From an uncultured Novosphingobium sp. (GTDB lineage: Bacteria > Pseudomonadota > Alphaproteobacteria > Sphingomonadales > Sphingomonadaceae): a stretch of DNA of 8,397 bases. A program made the translations under genes and the position numbers. Shown here one piece after another: positions 5,933-8,397 of the stretch (position 1 is its first letter; each line of letters starts with the position of its first letter). The stretch covers positions 1 through 8,397 of the forward strand of contig CALKVF010000015.1 of assembly GCA_937996535.1 (NCBI GenBank), written 5' to 3'. The notes beneath the pieces are model-generated. The model saw only the letters and a list, made by a program, of their open reading frames with translations. It searched no databases and was not told where the DNA came from.

Positions 5933-6868
5933 TCAGGCGAGGCTGGCCCCGCTTTCGAGAAAATGCCGCACCAGTTGGGCCTGCCCGTGCAGGCCCAACT
6001 TGGCATAGACCTGCTTGGAATAGTTGCGCGCGGTTTCCACCGTCAGCCCCAGCGCAGCGCCGGCCTCGGCAATCGAGGCGCCGCGCGCCAGCGCCACGGC
6101 AAATTCCGCCTCGCGCGGGGGCAGGCCCGACAGGGCGGCGAATGCGCGGTGCGGGGCTGCTCCCTGCACCCGCGCCGTTCGGCAAAGCGCGAGCATCGCC
6201 GCGCCCGGCAGGTCGCTTGGCACCAGCAGCGCCTCGATGCGGGGGGCATCGTGCAGCACCAGCGCGCCGCCGCCAGCCGCGATCACCGCCCCAGCCCCGG
6301 CGATCCGCTCCCCCGACCGCAGCCGCAGCCCCGCCGGTTCAGCATAGGCTACCAACGCGGGATCGACCTCGATCACCCGCCCTTCAGCGTCGAGCAGAAT
6401 CCACCCCGCCCCGGCCCGCGCCAGCGCAGTCGATGCCGCCTGTTCCAGCGCGGCGTGGCGCAGACTGGCGCGATGCTGGGCCAGTGCCGCAGCGACATAA
6501 GGCCCAAGCGCGGAGAGCAGCGCCGCATCGGCCGCGCTGCATTCCCCCTCGCGCGCCAGCACCAGCCAGGCCGGCGCATCACCGCCCGCCAGCCGCAAGA
6601 CCCGCGCATCCCCGGCAATGCCCTCTGCCCCCGTCAGTTCAGCAAGGGCATAGACCCGCCCCGGCCGCAGCCCCGCGGTGCGGATCAGCGCGGCGAGTTC
6701 GGGCCGCACTTTCCCGGCGCTGAACTGCCCGTCATCAAGCAGCAGCGCGGCATGATCGCCGCGGGTGCGCCGCAGCAGCCGGTCCAGAAACGGGGCGAAC
6801 CGCGCGCGTCCCTCACCCGCACCGAACAGCGGCAGCAGAAGGTCAGTCTCGTCGGCGCTGGTTAGCAT
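5933..6868 (-). CDS. LuxR-type helix-turn-helix transcriptional regulator with an unassigned N-terminal sensor region
   Basis: A 311-residue regulator. The C-terminal LuxR/FixJ-type HTH occupies about 245-305 (LSGLPPREAEFAVALARG, then SIAEAGAALGLTVETARNYS, then KQVYAKLGLHGQAQLV), matching the usual spacing of the four-helix domain. Residues about 10-140 may be a GAF-like domain, and about 150-225 contain a PAS-like stretch (GWILLDAEGRVIEVDPALVAY). Neither shows the residues typical of acyl-homoserine-lactone binding, and there is no receiver domain at the N-terminus, so the input signal is unknown. The start at 6868 is chosen because GGGAGG lies 4 bases upstream; the ATG at 6880 sits inside the palindrome without a ribosome site. 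The protein is very rich in alanine and arginine. It is divergent from cysD across 97 bases, which makes the sulfate-activation operon or its own gene possible targets; this is unproven. Confidence 0.85.
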   Translation of the reverse strand: MLTSADETDLLLPLFGAGEGRARFAPFLDRLLRRTRGDHAALLLDDGQFSAGKVRPELAALIRTAGLRPGRVYALAELTGAEGIAGDARVLRLAGGDAPAWLVLAREGECSAADAALLSALGPYVAAALAQHRASLRHAALEQAASTALARAGAGWILLDAEGRVIEVDPALVAYAEPAGLRLRSGERIAGAGAVIAAGGGALVLHDAPRIEALLVPSDLPGAAMLALCRTARVQGAAPHRAFAALSGLPPREAEFAVALARGASIAEAGAALGLTVETARNYSKQVYAKLGLHGQAQLVRHFLESGASLA

Positions 6869-6871
6869 TTT

Positions 6872-6889
6872 ACCTCCCATATGGGAGGT
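6872..6889. promoter_or_regulatory. Perfect 18-bp palindrome carrying a Shine-Dalgarno on both strands
   Basis: ACCTCCCATATGGGAGGT reads the same on both strands without a mismatch. As RNA it folds into a 7-pair stem with an AUAU loop. GGGAGG on the minus strand is the ribosome site of the LuxR-type gene (4 bases before its ATG), and GGGAGG on the plus strand lies 9 bases before the ATG of a 23-codon reading frame that runs into cysD. The hairpin would therefore bury the ribosome site of either transcript that includes it. As DNA it has the size and ACCT...AGGT ends of lux-box-like operators. Whether it acts as RNA, DNA or both is unknown. Confidence 0.65.
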
Positions 6890-6897
6890 TCATTCAA

Positions 6898-6969
6898 ATG
6901 TCATCCCTCTACGAGGACCAGCGAAGGATGCCATCACGCATCCGGCTGCCACGCGAAGGACAGGCATGA
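6898..6969 (+). CDS. Possible 23-residue leader peptide overlapping the cysD start
   Basis: ATG at 6898 has GGGAGG (6883-6888) 9 bases upstream and runs 23 codons to a TGA at 6967-6969, which overlaps the cysD ATG in an ATGA arrangement typical of translational coupling. The peptide begins MSSLYEDQRRM and ends LPREGQA. It has no cysteine, only two methionines (one the start) and four to five arginines, so classical cysteine-codon attenuation is not indicated. cysD has its own GAAGGA (6955-6960) and does not depend on coupling. An open frame of 23 codons can arise by chance in GC-rich DNA, so this is tentative. Confidence 0.25.
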   Translation: MSSLYEDQRRMPSRIRLPREGQA

Positions 6970-7874
6970 CCGGCAAGACCCTCACCCACATCCAGCGGCT
7001 CGAAGCCGAGGCGATCCACATCCTGCGCGAAGTGGTGGCCGAGGCGGAACGTCCGGTGATGCTCTATTCGGTCGGCAAGGACAGCGCGGTGATGCTGCAT
7101 TTGGCGCGCAAGGCGTTCTATCCCGCCCCGCCGCCCTTCCCGCTGCTCCACGTCGACACCACCTGGAAGTTCCAGGACATGTACAAGCTGCGCGACCGCA
7201 TGGCCCAGGAATCCGGCATGGAGCTGCTGGTCTATCACAACCCCGAAGCGGCCGAACGCGGGATCAACCCGTTCGATCACGGCGCGCTCCACACCGACAT
7301 GTGGAAGACCGAGGGGCTCAAGCAGGCGCTCGACAAGTGGGGCTTTGACGCGGCCTTTGGCGGCGCGCGGCGCGACGAGGAAAAGAGCCGCGCCAAGGAG
7401 CGGATCTTCTCGTTCCGCACCGCCAGCCACGGCTGGGATCCCAAGAACCAGCGCCCGGAACTGTGGAACCTCTACAACGCCCGCAAGAACCGCGGCGAAT
7501 CGATCCGCGTCTTCCCGATCAGCAACTGGACCGAACTGGACGTGTGGCAGTACATCCAGCTCGAAGGCATCCCGATCGTCCCGCTCTACTTCGCGGCCAA
7601 GCGCCCGACGGTGGAGCGCGACGGGATGATCCTGATGGTCGATGATGACCGCTTCCCGCTCCAGCCCGGCGAAGTGCCGGCCCTTCGCTCGATCCGCTTC
7701 CGCACGCTGGGCTGCTATCCGCTGACCGGCGCGGTCGAAAGCGAGGCGGCAACCCTTTCCGAAGTGATCCAGGAAACCCTGCTCACCACCACCAGCGAGC
7801 GCCAGGGCCGCGCCATCGACAAGGACGCTGGCGGCGCGGGTATGGAAGTGAAGAAGCAGCAGGGGTATTTCTGA
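6966..7874 (+). CDS. cysD: Sulfate adenylyltransferase subunit 2 (ATP sulfurylase small subunit)
   Basis: With CysN it converts sulfate and ATP to adenosine 5'-phosphosulfate and pyrophosphate, the first step of assimilatory sulfate reduction in the cytoplasm. The 302-residue length equals that of E. coli CysD. The PP-loop SVGKDS (35-40) binds the ATP pyrophosphate; further family segments are HVDTTWKFQDMY (62-73), GGARRDEEKSRAKERIFS (132-149), the NWTELDVWQYI stretch (187-197), RTLGCYPLTGAV (246-257) and the C-terminal ERQGRAIDKD (278-287). The start at 6966 (MTGKTLTHIQRLE) has GAAGGA 5 bases upstream and gives the family length; the open frame extending back to 6765 is antisense to the LuxR-type gene and is not used. 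The stop overlaps the cysN start by one base (TGATG), so the two are translationally coupled. Divergent from the LuxR-type regulator. Confidence 0.97.
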   Translation: MTGKTLTHIQRLEAEAIHILREVVAEAERPVMLYSVGKDSAVMLHLARKAFYPAPPPFPLLHVDTTWKFQDMYKLRDRMAQESGMELLVYHNPEAAERGINPFDHGALHTDMWKTEGLKQALDKWGFDAAFGGARRDEEKSRAKERIFSFRTASHGWDPKNQRPELWNLYNARKNRGESIRVFPISNWTELDVWQYIQLEGIPIVPLYFAAKRPTVERDGMILMVDDDRFPLQPGEVPALRSIRFRTLGCYPLTGAVESEAATLSEVIQETLLTTTSERQGRAIDKDAGGAGMEVKKQQGYF

Positions 7875-8397
7875 TGTCCGATACGTCCGTTTATCAGACC
7901 GAAGCCCTCATCGCCGAGGACATCGACGCCTATCTCGACAAGCACCAGCACAAGACCATGCTGCGCTTTATCACCTGCGGCAGCGTGGATGATGGCAAGT
8001 CGACCCTGATCGGGCGGCTGCTCTACGATTCGAAGATGATCTTCGAGGACCAGCTCGCCGCGCTCGAAAACGACAGCAAGAAGGTTGGCACTCAGGGCCA
8101 GGAAATCGACTTCGCGCTGCTGGTCGATGGCCTTGCCGCCGAGCGGGAACAGGGCATCACCATCGACGTTGCGTATCGCTTCTTCGGCACAGAAAAGCGC
8201 AAGTTCATCGTCGCCGATTGCCCGGGCCACGAACAGTACACCCGCAACATGGTCACCGGCGCTTCGACCGCCGATCTTGCCGCGATCCTGATCGACGCGC
8301 GCAAGGGCGTGCTGCCGCAGACCCGCCGCCATTCCTATCTCTGCCACCTGATCGGCATCCGCCACCTGGTGCTGGCGGTGAACAAGATGGACCTGGT
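7874..8397 (+). CDS. cysN: Sulfate adenylyltransferase subunit 1 (GTPase), N-terminal part; CysN or CysNC fusion, truncated by window edge
   Basis: The first 174 residues are present and the frame remains open at the window end. This subunit couples GTP hydrolysis to sulfate activation by CysD. The translation-factor-like GTPase motifs are all in place: G1 GSVDDGKST (36-44), G2 in EQGITIDVAYRFF (92-104), G3 DCPGHEQ (115-121) and G4 NKMD (170-173). The start ATG at 7874 overlaps the cysD stop by one base, and AGGGG (7861-7865) lies 8 bases upstream within the cysD end. In many alphaproteobacteria this gene continues into an APS kinase domain (cysNC); the portion that would tell is outside the window. 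Confidence 0.96.
   Translation, partial: MSDTSVYQTEALIAEDIDAYLDKHQHKTMLRFITCGSVDDGKSTLIGRLLYDSKMIFEDQLAALENDSKKVGTQGQEIDFALLVDGLAAEREQGITIDVAYRFFGTEKRKFIVADCPGHEQYTRNMVTGASTADLAAILIDARKGVLPQTRRHSYLCHLIGIRHLVLAVNKMDL

Noticed and set aside
5963..6865. A 300-codon open frame antisense to the LuxR-type gene
   Set aside because: Arginine-, glutamine- and proline-rich translation without domains; the minus-strand HTH protein is the real gene.
6867..6897. A MerR-style promoter on the minus strand: TTGAAT, 19-bp spacer filled by the palindrome, TAAAAT
   Set aside because: The -10 overlaps the start codon of the LuxR-type gene, so transcription would begin inside the coding sequence, and no later in-frame ATG gives an intact protein. 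GGGAGG works well as a ribosome site instead.
1..8397. Mobile elements, CRISPR arrays, tRNA or rRNA genes, phage or defence genes
   Set aside because: No transposase, integrase, regular spaced repeats, tRNA-like folds or toxin-antitoxin genes were found on either strand; base composition is even across the window.

Overview
The window is GC-rich (about two thirds G+C by eye), densely packed chromosomal DNA. Strong third-position GC bias, short gaps and the protein sequences suggest an alphaproteobacterium, most likely a Sphingomonadales member such as the Novosphingobium/Erythrobacter group. That placement is inference from gene content and style; there is no rRNA or marker gene here. I see no insertion sequence, tRNA, CRISPR array, integrase or toxin-antitoxin pair. 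It looks like ordinary core and metabolic chromosome.

Layout, left to right. (1) 1-416, minus: the N-terminal 138 residues of a FAD-dependent dehydrogenase cut by the window edge. (2) 455-508: two hairpins on the minus strand just after aceA. (3) 521-2110, minus: isocitrate lyase of the long, roughly 530-residue subclass. (4) 2111-2253: divergent control region with TTGTAA/TTTACA half-sites. (5) 2254-3645, plus: a short-chain fatty acyl-CoA regulator (ScfR/RamB/PrpR-like). (6) 3654-3679: a 13-bp tandem repeat, then 3736-4197, plus: a PaaI-like hotdog thioesterase. (7) 4194-5054, minus: a CitE/HpcH-type CoA-ester lyase, convergent with the thioesterase and sharing its stop-codon tetranucleotide. 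(8) 5152-5928, plus: a classical NAD-type short-chain dehydrogenase, divergent from the lyase. (9) 5933-6868, minus: a LuxR-type HTH regulator. (10) 6872-6889: a perfect 18-bp palindrome that carries a Shine-Dalgarno on each strand. (11) 6966-7874 and 7874-8397 (running off the edge), plus: cysD and cysN, the two subunits of ATP sulfurylase.

Two functional themes appear. The left half concerns acyl-CoA and C2 carbon metabolism. Isocitrate lyase makes glyoxylate and succinate, and its divergent neighbour belongs to a family whose members sense short-chain acyl-CoA and control glyoxylate or propionate pathways. A CoA-ester lyase and a thioesterase of types that handle malyl-CoA-like substrates lie close by. 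The right edge is the start of a sulfate-activation operon (cysD-cysN), divergent from a LuxR-type regulator of unknown input.

I found no clearly new multi-gene system. The observations most worth testing are the palindrome with overlapping Shine-Dalgarno sequences between the LuxR-type gene and cysD, the possible leader peptide that overlaps the cysD start, and the candidate acyl-CoA regulator operator between aceA and its divergent regulator.
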